Positions 1-11,280 of a DNA stretch of 64,000 bases are shown here, in pieces. Source of the DNA: Beta vulgaris subsp. vulgaris. Its lineage: Eukaryota > Streptophyta > Magnoliopsida > Caryophyllales > Amaranthaceae. The notes under the pieces are model-generated. The model worked only from the letters and a program-made list of their open reading frames with translations, made no database searches and was not told where the DNA came from. Each line of letters starts with the position of its first letter. Within the stretch, counting starts at the first letter, position 1. Both the position numbers and the translations under genes were made by a program. The stretch covers positions 60,812,593-60,876,592 of the forward strand of contig NC_079205.1 of the NCBI RefSeq assembly GCF_026745355.1, read 5' to 3'.

Positions 1-1207
1 CTATTGGGCCTTAAAACAAACACCCACTAATAAACTTCAGCATTCTCACGCACAAAAAATAACCTTGCTCATAAACTTCACGCCTCCCTCTTCTCTCTCT
101 TCTCTCTCTTCTCTCTCATACGCCTATTCTCTCTTCTCTCTCTTCTCTCTCTTTCCTCCCTCTCATATGCCTTTTACACTCCTTCGTTCGAATTTTCTGT
201 TATCAAATGCCTTAAAGCAGACGACAAACACCGTGACTTCATCTCCTTCGTTTGATTTTGAGGTTATCTTCATCTCCTTCGAGAAATTCCCTCCTTCGTT
301 CGAATTTTCTGGTTATCTTCATCTCCTTCGTTCGATTTTGAGGATGTTTGCAAGTACACCGTGACAAACACCGGTTATCTTCCTCTCGTTCGTTCGTCTC
401 CATCAACCCCGACGAGTTGGTCTTCAGATCTATAATTTTAGGGTTTTTTTTTGCATTTTATTCATTTTCGTTCTTATTTTTTCATTTTTGTTCTATTTTC
501 GTTCCTTTTTTTTCTATTTCCGGTCGTTCGTTGCAGCAATTTCAGATCTATAATTTTAGGGTTTTTTTTTCTTCATTTTTTTCATTTTCGTTTAATTTTT
601 GTTACATTTTTCGTTTCTGATTTTGTTTTTTTGTAATTGTGATGTAATTTTTTTCGGTTTTTCTTTTCAGGATATTAATTTCTGTTTTTTTGGTTTGTAT
701 TCAATTCTTTTTATGTAATTACTATGTAATTTTTTGTAATTCTTTTGTAGTTTTTGGGATATTTTTCATTTTGGTGATTTTGTTGAATATTTTGCTGCAG
801 TTATTACTTTTTGTTGTATTGTTTCTGTTTAATTTCGATGTTTATGTCAATTTTTGCGCAAATGTTGATGGTGGATAATGAATTGTGTTTGTATTTGATG
901 TTTAAATGTCAATTTTATGTTGTTGTTCATAATATTTCTCTGTATAAAAAATGCAAAAAAAAAAAATTTTTTTTTTTATTTTTTTTTGGGTCAAAAGGGC
1001 TGCGTTTTTTTACTAAAAGCGCAGCCCTTCAAGCTTAGAAGGGCTGCGCTTTTTAGTAAAAAGCGCAGCCCTTTGTTGTGAAGGGCTGCGCTTTTCTAGC
1101 GCAGCCCTACTTGAATACTGAAGGGCTGCGATGAAAAGGGTTGTCCTCAAAAAACGCAGCCCTACATGCCATTTTCAGCGCAGCCCTACTGCTTTTTTCC
1201 ACTAGTG
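1..1207. mobile_element. Right end of a CACTA-type DNA transposon (left end outside window)
   Basis: The sequence ends at 1207 with CCACTAGTG, the inverted form of the CACTA terminus. Just inside, 995-1190 carries many short subterminal repeats built on AGGGCTGCGC in both orientations, some pairing into hairpins (for example around 1038-1075). Dense subterminal repeats plus a CACTA end are characteristic of the En/Spm superfamily. The rest (60-960) is C/T-rich then T-rich, with a motif around TCAGATCTATAATTTTAGGG seen twice (425-445 and 542-562); it resembles 5' leader sequence. No transposase reading frame is visible. The left boundary at 1 is simply the window edge, so true extent is unknown. 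Confidence 0.55.
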
Positions 1208-1664
1208 GAGCTTTTCACGGGCTCAACCCACATTGCCGAAGAGGCGGGCTGGGCTGGATTGGCTCACACTGTTTGCCATCTCTACTTCTTTATAACGATT
1301 ATAGATGTGAATATTAGCATATCACAACATAATTTTGGATAATTTTGGACAATATTATGGAAATTTTAGGAAATTTTTCACAAAACAAGGGGGTATTTTA
1401 GATAGTAAATTTTCTCATTTTTCTCAAAAACTAGATTTTAGGCCCGTGCATAATGCACGGGAACTATTTAGTATAATAACAATGTTTATATATCAGCTAC
1501 AATGAAAACGTGTAAACGATTCTTACGTTAACTTGATAAAAAAAAACTTTGTGTTTAAGAGATATACACCTTTATATTAATTATAAAGTTGTTTAACATA
1601 TACATGATACTCATATGTTTTGGAAGACTTTTTTTAGTGCAAAACGAAATTTATTAAGAAGTTA
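1208..1664. other. Intergenic, with a small hairpin
   Basis: No gene seen. A perfect palindrome CCCGTGCATAATGCACGGG lies at 1443-1461; similar GTGCA palindromes occur in many plant repeats, but I cannot assign it to a family. Confidence 0.4.
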
Positions 1665-1928
1665 CTTCCTCCGTTCTATTTCTATAATATTTCAAAATGA
1701 GATTTTTACACCATCCATTCACCATCATAACCTTTCACTATATATTATGATTTTTATGTAAGGAAAAATATTGTCATGTGGGATCTTGTTAGATTCGTCT
1801 TGATATATACTTTCAAAATATCAATTTTGTATAATTTTACTAAAAAGTAATTAAAGATATTAATAGTTAAAATAGTGCATTGTAAACGTGAAAACTCAAT
1901 TGTTGCAGTAGAAAAAGAACGGAGGTTG
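1665..1928. mobile_element. Stowaway-like MITE
   Basis: Terminal inverted repeats CTTCCTCCGTTC / GAACGGAGGTTG are flanked by TA on both sides (1663-1664 and 1929-1930), the target duplication of Tc1/mariner Stowaway elements. Length 264 bp, no coding capacity. The CTCCGTTC core is the usual Stowaway terminus of plants. Confidence 0.85.
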
Positions 1929-3591
1929 TATAACATAGTCATAAGCAAAGCCAACTGTTAAGAGGAACTTTGGAATTCCATATTTTCTCCACACTTTCGA
2001 TAATTGAACCGCTAATAACTTATGTATGGGAATTCTTTGAAAAAATAATAAAGTTATGACATGCTTTAATATAATATACTAATTTTGGTGTATCCCCACA
2101 AAGCCATCATCTAAGGGTTGAGATGACAAAGGTAAATTAATGATCTCAGCTGCTTCAAAAAGGGAGAAAATTTGCACGAACTTGGTCTTAGTCCAGTAAC
2201 CACTTATGAGTCAATTGTCTTAGAAACCCTCTCCACATTACAGTCTTTATTTTTTTACTCAAAATGGCCTTAAAGTGTTAGACTTCTCATGTTATTTCTC
2301 ATAAATTAGTACTATTAGACAATTTTTACTCGTGACTGAGAAATGGCTACATAAAATTAGCCATGACTAAGAACTGGTCTCGGGAGATACAAACCTACCA
2401 TGTGATAGGGATTGTCCTTGACTTTTAACACATGGCCGAAAAACTATCTTTTTTGAAACATCATAAGAAATTTTGTTCCAATTGACGGAATAAATACCAT
2501 ATGGGGTATAAATACCTTATTCCCCATTGCTACCTGAAATTACCACAATTTCGATGATATGTTGTGTCATACCTTATTCCCCGTTCCATCTGACATTGAG
2601 TATCATACGGGGTTTCCCACTTTACTTTTTTGCCTAAACTTATTTCCCGTTGCTACTTGTAATAATCCTTACTCATTAATTAGTTTCTTCCTAAAATAAA
2701 ATTAGAATATATTAAGCCACCATAATATTAATATTAAGAATAATTTAAAAAATGATAATTTTGTATAGTAAACAAATATAAATACACAGTACTTGTACAA
2801 TGTATGTGTGTTTTATAAGTTCTCCATATGACTTACATTTCAATATTATCTTTTACATCAAAGAAAAAAGAAGCTATCAAAACAAAGTACAAAGGCAAAT
2901 TAACAACTTTTCTAATTCGATAACTTCTGATCTTTCAACAACAGTTTTACTCTCTTATAGACCAACTAAAATTGAATACTTTTAAATCCCTCTTTTGATA
3001 TAGAAGCTTGATATATAATTAACTCATTTTGTTAATTCACCTTCTCAATTAATGTCTTGAAGCTCGTTAAAGAAAGCTATATTTTATAATTTAAGCACAT
3101 GGGCCATGGTTTCACTCTCTCTGCTAATCCTTTATTTTAGAATTTTTATATATAATGGGCCAAATTCAAAGTGTACATTTTCTTTAAAAATGATACTAAT
3201 ATCAAGCGTAAGTTCATAAGTGGATGTATTTATATTTTTTTGTTTCATTTGAATGTAAGAGCGCGGGAAAATTTTGAGTGATCCTAAGGTTAACGGTTAA
3301 CCCTCTTAGACACAATAAAATAATAATATTAATATATATACAATAAATTGGAGAGAGAACAATCATAAAATTAATGTTTGAATGTACTATTGACTAAGAA
3401 AATTTCAATAATTAGAGGGTTGGCAACCCGTTGGATCACCTAATCATCTAAATTTTTTTGAACTTATATCGTCATAGTTTTGTCAAAATAAGTTGAAGTG
3501 AACCGACCCTTATATGTTGGTTTTCACTTTTTTTACCTTATTTAATTTCTTGTTTCATATATTGTCTCTTGTCTTACTTCTCTCACTTTAA
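1929..3591. other. Intergenic, no gene seen
   Basis: AT-rich sequence without an ORF that resembles a protein. A short phrase near TACCTTATTCCCC recurs at 2513 and 2571. Nothing else can be supported. Confidence 0.4.
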
Positions 3592-3719
3592 GGGACGATT
3601 CTCCCCAACTTATTTTCAGTTCAGTTCAATTCCTAAATTATTATCATTACTATTAATTATAATTTAATTCAGTTCAGTTCAATTCAGTTCAGTTGTTTTA
3701 TGCTAAAGAGAACATGCCC
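3592..3719. mobile_element. Tourist-like MITE, family B copy 1
   Basis: Ends are GGGACGATTCTCC and GAACATGCCC, flanked by TAA at 3589-3591 and 3720-3722, a PIF/Harbinger-type TWA target duplication. The interior is made of the degenerate simple repeat GTTCAGTTCAATTCA. Related copies lie at 8372, 8828 and 49187. Confidence 0.8.
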
Positions 3720-4965
3720 TAACTCTTTTTTTTAAAAAAAAAATTTAGTATGTATTGGTCGTGGATATGTTTTGTTATGATGATTCATATCAACCCACCT
3801 TAGACCACTTTGGGACTAAAGATTGAGTTGTTATTGTTTTTATAGTTTTTGTTATATGTAACCTGTGATCATAGTCATGGTGTGACAATTTTTTTTTTTT
3901 TTGAACAAAACATCTTTTTATTTCTTATTTGGTAATAAAATAAATTTGCATGACTGTTATTATTGCATTTGCATTTCCTCCTGAACGGGCTAACATCTCA
4001 TTATATTCATTACCAAGAGTGAATCAAGAAAAAAGAAAATTAATTAGTTGGCTAACATATTATCAGGATATCATATACTACTTCACATTTGCAATTTTTT
4101 CATTCAACCCATTACCCATGAGCTGTTTTATACTTCTTTCATAAAGTATGATATATTATAGGATGATTATGTCATATATGAACATTGCGAAATAGGTAAA
4201 AGAGTAAACATAGGAAGGAATGTGTGTATATTCTTGCACGAATTTATAATACAGTCATTCAATTGTGTGTAACTAAATTTTCTTAAACAATTTCAGTATC
4301 AAATCTAAAACCATCCTGTAAATATTTTTCAACTTCAAAAAAAGTAGCTGAATAGAATAGTTGACAGGAAAGGAAAAACCTTGGAAGATTTGCTTAAGTG
4401 GAGATTTCCTTCCAGTGAGGAATCTTTCTTTTACCATCCAAAATCACGGATATATCTTCAACTTAAGGGAATTGGAGGTTTTACTAAAGCATTCAATGAC
4501 TGATTTTTAAAATTTTTGGAAACTAATAATATCATAATGAAACAAAATCATTTTGATGGGATGTGACACGTGGCATCTATTTCATTGCTCTATGAATGTG
4601 GGGTGAATTGTGAGAGCAGAATTTCTATAAAGTTGTCACGTAAGCTAATTTTTTCTTGCTTTAATATTATATATGATGTCATTGTGATATGCATTACTTA
4701 AGATCACAGTGATAATTTGTTAGGTTTCCCAGAATAAATGTATTGATAAATAAAAAAATAACATGTATGGATATCCAACATAGTTTTTGATAAGTCGAAG
4801 TGTTAGAGGTAACTTTTTATCCTAAATTTAATGTAAAAAGGTGATCCTTATATAAAAAGTGACCCTTTCAACTATAAATGTGACCTATTTAGGACAACTA
4901 GTGACATGATTTTACAATAACTTCATTATAAATCGGTTTTACACAAGACTTATTATTATAAATTA
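3720..4965. other. Intergenic, no gene seen
   Basis: AT-rich, no supported coding region. A G-box-like GACACGTGGC lies near 4565 with no recognisable gene beside it. Confidence 0.4.
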
Positions 4966-5664
4966 CGGTACGTTTGGTAGTTGGTCAAACTGGTGATAAT
5001 GGAAATGAATTTGTGTGTGAATTTGTGAAAAATATCGTTGTACATTCCCATGGTAATGCTAATTTATCCTAAATTGTCCACTTTCCTTCTTGAATTTTCA
5101 TTGCCATCCAATACCACCTTGTAGGTGGTAATGAGTGGTAATGAAAATTGCTTCCCCTTGGAGACAAAAACACAAGTTTAATTTAGGTTCCGTTTGGTAG
5201 GGCGTAAAACATTTTCAATGTAAAATGATTTTCATGGAAAACAATTTACAATAGAAACACGATTCCAAAATTAGTTTTCCGTTGTTTGGTTTGATGTAAG
5301 AAAAATGATGAAATGAAAGGGAAAGTAAGGAGGTAGTGAGAGAAGTGTATAAGAGATAAGGAAAATAGTTTTCCCTTCATTTTGAAAGGAAAATGGTTTT
5401 CCATCATTGGGAGAGTAATTTTACCCCAAGGGAAAATGATTTTACACTCTTTTGCCAACCAAACAATATAAAACTGAAAATAGAGGAAAACAGTTTTCCG
5501 GAAAAACGTTTTACGCCCTACCAAACGGAGCTTTAGAGGTGAGATTGCTTGCCCATGAAGAAAAAATGTCTCCCCATGGAGATTTTAAGGGTGCTTTCCT
5601 GCTAAAATAACACTTAAAATTCATTCTTATTACTGCAATTTATTAGCGACTATCAAACGAGCCA
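4966..5664. mobile_element. Outer Tourist-like element interrupted by a second MITE
   Basis: Left end CGGTACGTTTGGTAGT and right end ACTATCAAACGAGCCA are imperfect inverted repeats flanked by TTA (4963-4965 and 5665-5667). Removing the family A MITE at 5186-5532 leaves about 350 bp of coherent sequence, with CTCCCCATGGAGA-like motifs on both sides of the insertion. This is read as a nested insertion, outer element first. Confidence 0.55.
5186..5532. mobile_element. Tourist-like MITE, family A copy 1
   Basis: Termini begin GGTTCCGTTTGGTAGGGCG and end in the inverted counterpart CCCTACCAAACGGAGCT, with TTA duplicated on each side (5183-5185, 5533-5535). The whole element is close to a long palindrome of GGAAAAC/GTTTTCC motifs. 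It has near copies at 10028 and 18888 in this window. Confidence 0.85.
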
Positions 5665-5727
5665 TTAAAGTTAATAAGGTTTAATTAGAGCTGCAGATGA
5701 AAACATTAGTTGAGATGTCTTTACTAA

Positions 5728-6699
5728 GTGAAAGTATTGGGTCAGACCGTCTGACCAAATACTTTCTGTCAGACGGGCTGACCCAGTGACCAAAAATCAG
5801 ATCCCGACGCAACATAAAGCTCCAATCTGACACCGATAAAGTAGATCTAAAACAAATAAATAAATCCAAAAGTGAAAATCGAACTCACATAGACTATCTT
5901 ATCGATGATAATCAATGAAGAAAATAGAAATGAGATTGAATACGAGTAAAAATACAAATGGAAAATCAAATCAAAGATCGCAGAAAAACAGAGAGGGAGG
6001 AGAGAGAGAAAGAGAAGCGTTAAAACTTAAACGCATCGTACCTTGAGGAGGAACCGGAAGCCATGGGAGAGTCCTTGGAATTAATCGGTTCCAACCAACA
6101 TTTCAGTTGGTGTGGTTATATTACGCTGAAATGACAAAATGCGATAACTTCTTCATTTGATTCAGAGCTATGATACCCTGGATACTCTTGCAGAAAACTT
6201 TAGTTTATTGAGGCAACTCCACTGATTTTTGGCTTTGAAGATGGCAAAGATAACTATAATACATGCACCAAATATACAAAAGAACTCCCAGGTACGTCCA
6301 AGGTATAACGCAGATACAGTAATCAAGGACTTTGTAGCAGAAGAGGAATGAAGAAAAAGGAGAAAGTGAGAGAAAGCAGAGGTTAGTGTTTTATTTTCTT
6401 TTCAGTTGGACTTTGTTTTCTTTCAGTTGGACTACCTGAAAAAAAATGAAGACTACCTGAAAAAGAATGAAGACTACCTGAAAAAAATGAAGACTACCTG
6501 AAAAAGAATAAAGACCCACTGAAACCCAAAGTAAGTCTAACTGAAGTACAAAAACCAACTGCAAAAAAAAAGAAAACTAACTGAAAACAAAATGAAGACT
6601 ACCTGAAAAAAAATTAAGACTAACTGAAAAAAATTGAAACCACCTGAAAGTCGTCCGACCAAAGATTATGGTTGAACGAGTCCGACACAATACGTTCTC
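5728..6699. mobile_element. Mutator-like element, family 1 copy 1 (non-autonomous)
   Basis: A perfect 9-bp direct repeat CTTTACTAA flanks the element (5719-5727 and 6700-6708), the target duplication size of Mutator-like elements. Termini GTGAAAGTATTGGGTCAGAC and (inverted) GAGAACGTATTGTGTCGGAC match at 16 of 20 bases. Interior 6420-6660 is a degenerate tandem array of GACTACCTGAAAAAAA units. No transposase is present. Reading minus from 6063, MASGSSSR is followed by a GT donor-like site, perhaps a captured first exon, but this is too short to call. Confidence 0.8.
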
Positions 6700-6872
6700 C
6701 TTTACTAATTACCAATCGGTTAAGATAATAGTTTTTACACTCCTTACTATAGTTCCTAATTCCAAAACCTATTGATAATCATAACATATCCTATCATCCT
6801 AAACAACTAATAAAAGAATCGGCATTACGTATGGTTTTACACAAAATATTTAATCAAAGTACCATATATAAG

Positions 6873-7845
6873 AGTCCACTCATGGTACACCCAGGTGTAC
6901 CATGCTCATGGTACACCTAGGGGCATTTCTGTAATTAATTGCAAGTTAAAGGGCACGCTGGTAATTTCGGAGCAATAAATGACAAAAAGCAAAAATTTGA
7001 ATCCAATTCTTCTTTCTTGCTCATTTCTCTCAATTCTTTCTCACCAGAAAAATCTGATTTTCAATTCTTCTCTCTCTCCTCCTTCCAAACCTTCCAAACA
7101 CAACAATGGAGATCTGAAATTCGCGAAAAAAAATTCCAGATCTAAAATTCGCGAGATGAACGATGAGATGATGATGACGCAGACTCGAAATGATGATGAT
7201 GAGGCGACTGAAGAGACCCACAACCCATCCACGACGATGATGAAGACCCACGACCCAGATCTGATTATGTTTTTGCTCATTTGTTTGTTGTTGTTTTTCT
7301 CATTTCCCCTCAGTTATTCGTATTGCATAAACCAAATGTTTTTGGTTGTTTTACATGATCAGGATATGAACAAAATTATGGGTGTTGATTTTGAATTATC
7401 ATTGTAGAAATGAGCAAATGTATTCTGCAATAATTTTGAAATTCTAATGTTCAAATGAGTCAAGCATCTATGCTTATTTAGAATGATTGAAGATTATGTG
7501 CTCATTTGCATAATTTGTGTTGGATGATTATTGCTGCTTAGTCAACTCTTATACGTGCTCTAGTCTTTTTTTTTTCTATTCATTTCATCTCTTTCTTCAT
7601 TTTCTTTTTTACTCACCTGTAATAAGTTCGTTTTCATAACTGCTCATTTGCACCAAGTTTGCTCAATTTCTTAAATGAGTAGAAACATTTGCTCATCTGC
7701 TCATTTTACTATTTTGCTCATTTGATCATTTGCTTAATTTTCTCATTTGCTCATTTTTCTCATTTGCCCATTTTGCTCATTTGGCGAAAATAGCCTTGGG
7801 TATACCATGAGCATGGTACACCCAGGTTTACTATAAAGATTCTCT
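6873..7845. mobile_element. Mutator-like element of a second family
   Basis: A 10-bp direct repeat CATATATAAG flanks it (6863-6872 and 7846-7855). About 45 bp of each end form an imperfect inverted repeat around the core GGTGTACCATGCTCATGGTA, which is itself palindromic. The interior has a CT-rich leader-like part, a 142-codon ORF (6979-7407, ATG start) rich in M, N, D and T with a hydrophobic stretch near residues 95-112, and many GCTCATTTG repeats (7500-7790). The ORF resembles nothing I recognise and may be a captured gene piece. Confidence 0.65.
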
Positions 7846-7855
7846 CATATATAAG

Positions 7856-8371
7856 TACCGACCAAAATCCAATCAGTAATTTATTGATCAACTTGTGAAG
7901 GTTACACTTCCATAACTAATCTTAATGATTTTTTAATGTTTTATATGCTCAATTAAGTTGTAAATAAATTTTCATGATTGTCTCCACAAGTAATCATCAA
8001 GTGTACAATCTAAAATCAAATTACATAAGTAATAAATTATCTCCCCTAAAAAAAAGTAACAAAACATTATAGAAATACAACTATAGTATTATTTTTTTTT
8101 TTTATAAATGACAATATTTGGACCATCTAATATGCACTTATTAGTTCAATTAAAAACTATGTTGACATTTAACAATATGATAGACATTCAAGAAAAAATT
8201 ATCATGTAAATCTTGATAGACACCTACACATTAACCTATAAAATCAAATTGGCCTGCTTAGTGATGCTAGTTGCTAGTCTTGCTACCGCCTGTAATTTGT
8301 TTTAACCTATACATGCTATCTTCATGAATAATGCGTTTTCATACTAGTTGCCAAATTTAAGGAATGTATTA
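7856..8371. other. Intergenic, no gene seen
   Basis: AT-rich sequence with poly-T and poly-A tracts and no supported feature. Confidence 0.4.
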
Positions 8372-8580
8372 GGGCATGTTCTCTTTGGTATAAAACAGCT
8401 GAATTAAATTGAATTGATCTGAACTGAACTGATCTGAATTGAACTGAATTGAACTGAACTGAAATGAATAGTGATATGTGAGAGTAAAAGTATTGTCAGG
8501 AGCTGAACTGAACTGAACTAGTCTGAACTGAACTGATCTGAACTGAATTAAACTGAAAATAAGCTGGGGAGAACAGGCCC
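8372..8580. mobile_element. Tourist-like MITE, family B copy 2
   Basis: Ends GGGCATGTTCTC and GAACAGGCCC are flanked by TTA (8369-8371 and 8581-8583). The interior is GAACTGAACTGAATTGAACTG-type repeat interrupted by about 50 unique bases near 8463-8505. Confidence 0.85.
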
Positions 8581-8827
8581 TTAGTATATAAACTTATTTT
8601 ACTATCCATTTAGAATACTATGTGAAATCGTGAACCTACCCACTAAAATAGTTTTTCATAAATAAACCAAACACATATATTCCATAATTGATTCGAAATC
8701 TACCCGTTCATTTCAAAGTTTCCATCTTCTGAGTATTTTATGATTAATATACCATATTTAAATTAGCTTCTACCTTTTCCTAAGAAAACAAAGGTATGAA
8801 TGATAAGTAGATACAGGTGCTAATTGA

Positions 8828-8961
8828 GGGCCTGTTATCTTCGGCATAAAATAGCTGAATTGAACTGAATTGACTGAATTGAACTGAACTAAATTGAATT
8901 GAACAGAATTGAACTGAACTGAATTGAACTGAACTGAAAATAAGCTGGGGAGAACAGACCC
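8828..8961. mobile_element. Tourist-like MITE, family B copy 3
   Basis: Ends GGGCCTGTTATC and GAACAGACCC are flanked by TGA on both sides (8825-8827, 8962-8964). It is shorter than copy 2, with the same GAACTGAATTGAACT interior, and lies only about 250 bp from copy 2. Confidence 0.8.
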
Positions 8962-10027
8962 TGAGTGAGTCAATCACGAGTAAGGCCTTGCTTGACTCGA
9001 AAACTCGTAAAATATTTACTTGACTTGAAAACTCGTTAAGCTCGTCAAATTCGCTCTTTCTTTACTCGTGCTCGTTAATATTTTTTTGATCGACTCAATT
9101 ACTCGAAAATCTTTTTTTTAAAAAATTTGTTGTTTCTTTTAAACTCATGTTACTAGTTTATGAAGTATGACGTGGACCATGAGATAAATTTTGATTGGAC
9201 TCGGTAACTTAGACCTTGACTCTCAAAAAAATATTTTATTTATATTAAATAAGATAAGTTCTTAGAAAAAAATTATATAAGTAAATTATTGCGCTACTCG
9301 CGAGCTTAATAAATCGAGCAGACACCTGCTCAACTCGTGCTCGTTAAGATCGAGCCGAGCCAACTTGCATCGAGCTTTGACCGAGTCGAGCTCAAGTTGC
9401 TCGACTCAATTAACACCTATATAAGTAGATAATATTGTCGCACAAACCTCATGATAGAAGGTTGTCACTCATGGATCAACAAGCTAAGCTAATTTTGCAC
9501 CAAAAAAGACAAGCTAGGCTATATAGGATTTATATTAAATGATCTCATCACTTATTAATAGAACTAACTTAACATAAATCATTTTGAAATAGTTTAGAGT
9601 CGAGTTAACATACTATTTTCATTACATTTTTAGCTCCGTATATTTCTCTGAAGTTGAGAGTTTTTTTTTCTCTCTTTAACCTCTCTTTTATCTTTGACAA
9701 AAATTATTTTCACTTAACTACGTAATATAAGGATTACTAGTTTACTACTACTATTTGATAATAAGCCCCTTATATAATGCAATTTTTTATTACCAGAACC
9801 TCAGCCCGGCCTGCGATTTTGGCCCGAGATGGGGCACCTTTTTCGCCAATACCCACCCAAACCTGACCCATGCACCTTTAAGGCGACCCAAGTACCATAA
9901 TTTTAAGTTGAGTTTACAATATCTATACTACATTACTGCCATTTGAATAGTCTACTAATAAGCAGTTTGGCGAATCAAAACTTATATTTGTGTCTCTCAT
10001 GGCTACGACTCTTCTATCTCACATTTA
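8962..10027. other. Intergenic with a CTCG-rich repeat
   Basis: 8975-9420 repeats GACTCG, GCTCG and CTCGTTAA in both orientations, which looks like a dispersed repeat with inverted internal motifs; its class is not clear. 9790-9880 is a short GC-rich patch. No gene seen. Confidence 0.4.
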
Positions 10028-10388
10028 GGCTCCGTTTGGTAGGGCGTAAAATGTTTTCCCGGAAAACTGTTTTCCTCTATTTTCAGTTTTACATTGTTTG
10101 GTTGGCAAAAGAGTGTAAAACCATTTTCCCTTGGGGTAAAATTACTCTCCCAATGATGGAAAACCATTTTCCTTTCAAAATGAAGGGAAAACTATTTTCC
10201 TTGTCTCTCTTGTACACTCCTCTCACTACCTCCTTACCTTCCCTTTCATTTTCCTTTCATTTCATCATTTTTTTTACATCGAACCAAACAACGGAAAACT
10301 AATTTTGGAATTGTGTTCTACATTGTAAATTGTTTTCCATGAAAATCATTTTACACTGAAAATGTTTTACGCCCTACCAAACGGAGCC
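10028..10388. mobile_element. Tourist-like MITE, family A copy 2
   Basis: Termini GGCTCCGTTTGGTAGGGCG and CCCTACCAAACGGAGCC are perfect inverted repeats flanked by TTA (10025-10027, 10389-10391). It lies in inverted orientation relative to copy 1. It sits about 0.9 kb upstream of the CLV2 start codon. Confidence 0.88.
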
Positions 10389-11280
10389 TTAGCTAACTAA
10401 AATTTAGCCATACAGACTTTCTCGACGAATAGCGAAAGACGAAAAGGCAAACAAGAGAACATGCGTGAACATCACGCGAGATATAGAGAAAGCAAAAGAT
10501 GCTCATACACAGCTTTTTAAGTTTTTACATAAGAATGCAATTATCAAAGAAAAAAAAAAAAAAGCAGGGGCTCACACACACATACAGTCATACACATACC
10601 ACTCTCAGTTTCACACGATTTTACAGAAAAACAAAGGGCCCTTCCAAATACAAAGCTGCCGAAAGAGAGAATATTTCACTGTTCATTTAATACACAAACC
10701 CTTTATTACTAATCACTTTCATAAATGCCCAGAATTCTCTCAATTCTCACATCAATGTTTCCATCATTAATTAATTAATTCTCTTACTACTAGGAAACAG
10801 AGCATAATTCCGTTATAATTATACACTTATCATATATACTCACTCTACTAGTAGTAATAAATACTTATGTTTCACTCAATTTGATTGTTACTAGTATTAT
10901 GTTATTGCAAAAAATGCTCAGTTTCAATAAAGTAGACAACAAAGAAGAATGTTTGTTCCTCTTCCTCGTCACATGAGCTTCATTTCTCCGTCCTCTGCTT
11001 CAGTTAAGCTCCTTCTTCAGGTCTTTTCTCTCACTCTCTCTCCTCATTTTTCTGTTCTGAGAAAAACCCACTTCATTTTTGCAGATAACTTTTCTGGGTT
11101 TCCATTTTTACACTTAAAGACCTTATCTTTACCTTAAATTTTCAGTTTTTCTTCATCACATTTGAGTTTATGTGGAAGTAATAGAAATGGGTTGTTGATT
11201 TTTTCCTTTTTTTTGTTAATTTTGAGTGGTGGGGGTTATTTTTGGACCCACTTGAGTGAGCTTTCAAGTTTAATCCTTTA
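10389..11280 (+). promoter_or_regulatory. Upstream region and leader of CLV2
   Basis: The last about 350 bases are C/T-rich, like a plant 5' leader. They contain an ATG at 10949 that opens a 62-codon upstream reading frame ending at 11137, before the CLV2 start; if the leader is unspliced this uORF could dampen translation. I cannot define a TATA box or transcription start with confidence. Confidence 0.4.

Noticed and set aside
65..1038. Several Phe/Ser-rich frames in the first kilobase
   Set aside because: They come from T-rich and CT-repeat sequence; composition alone explains them.
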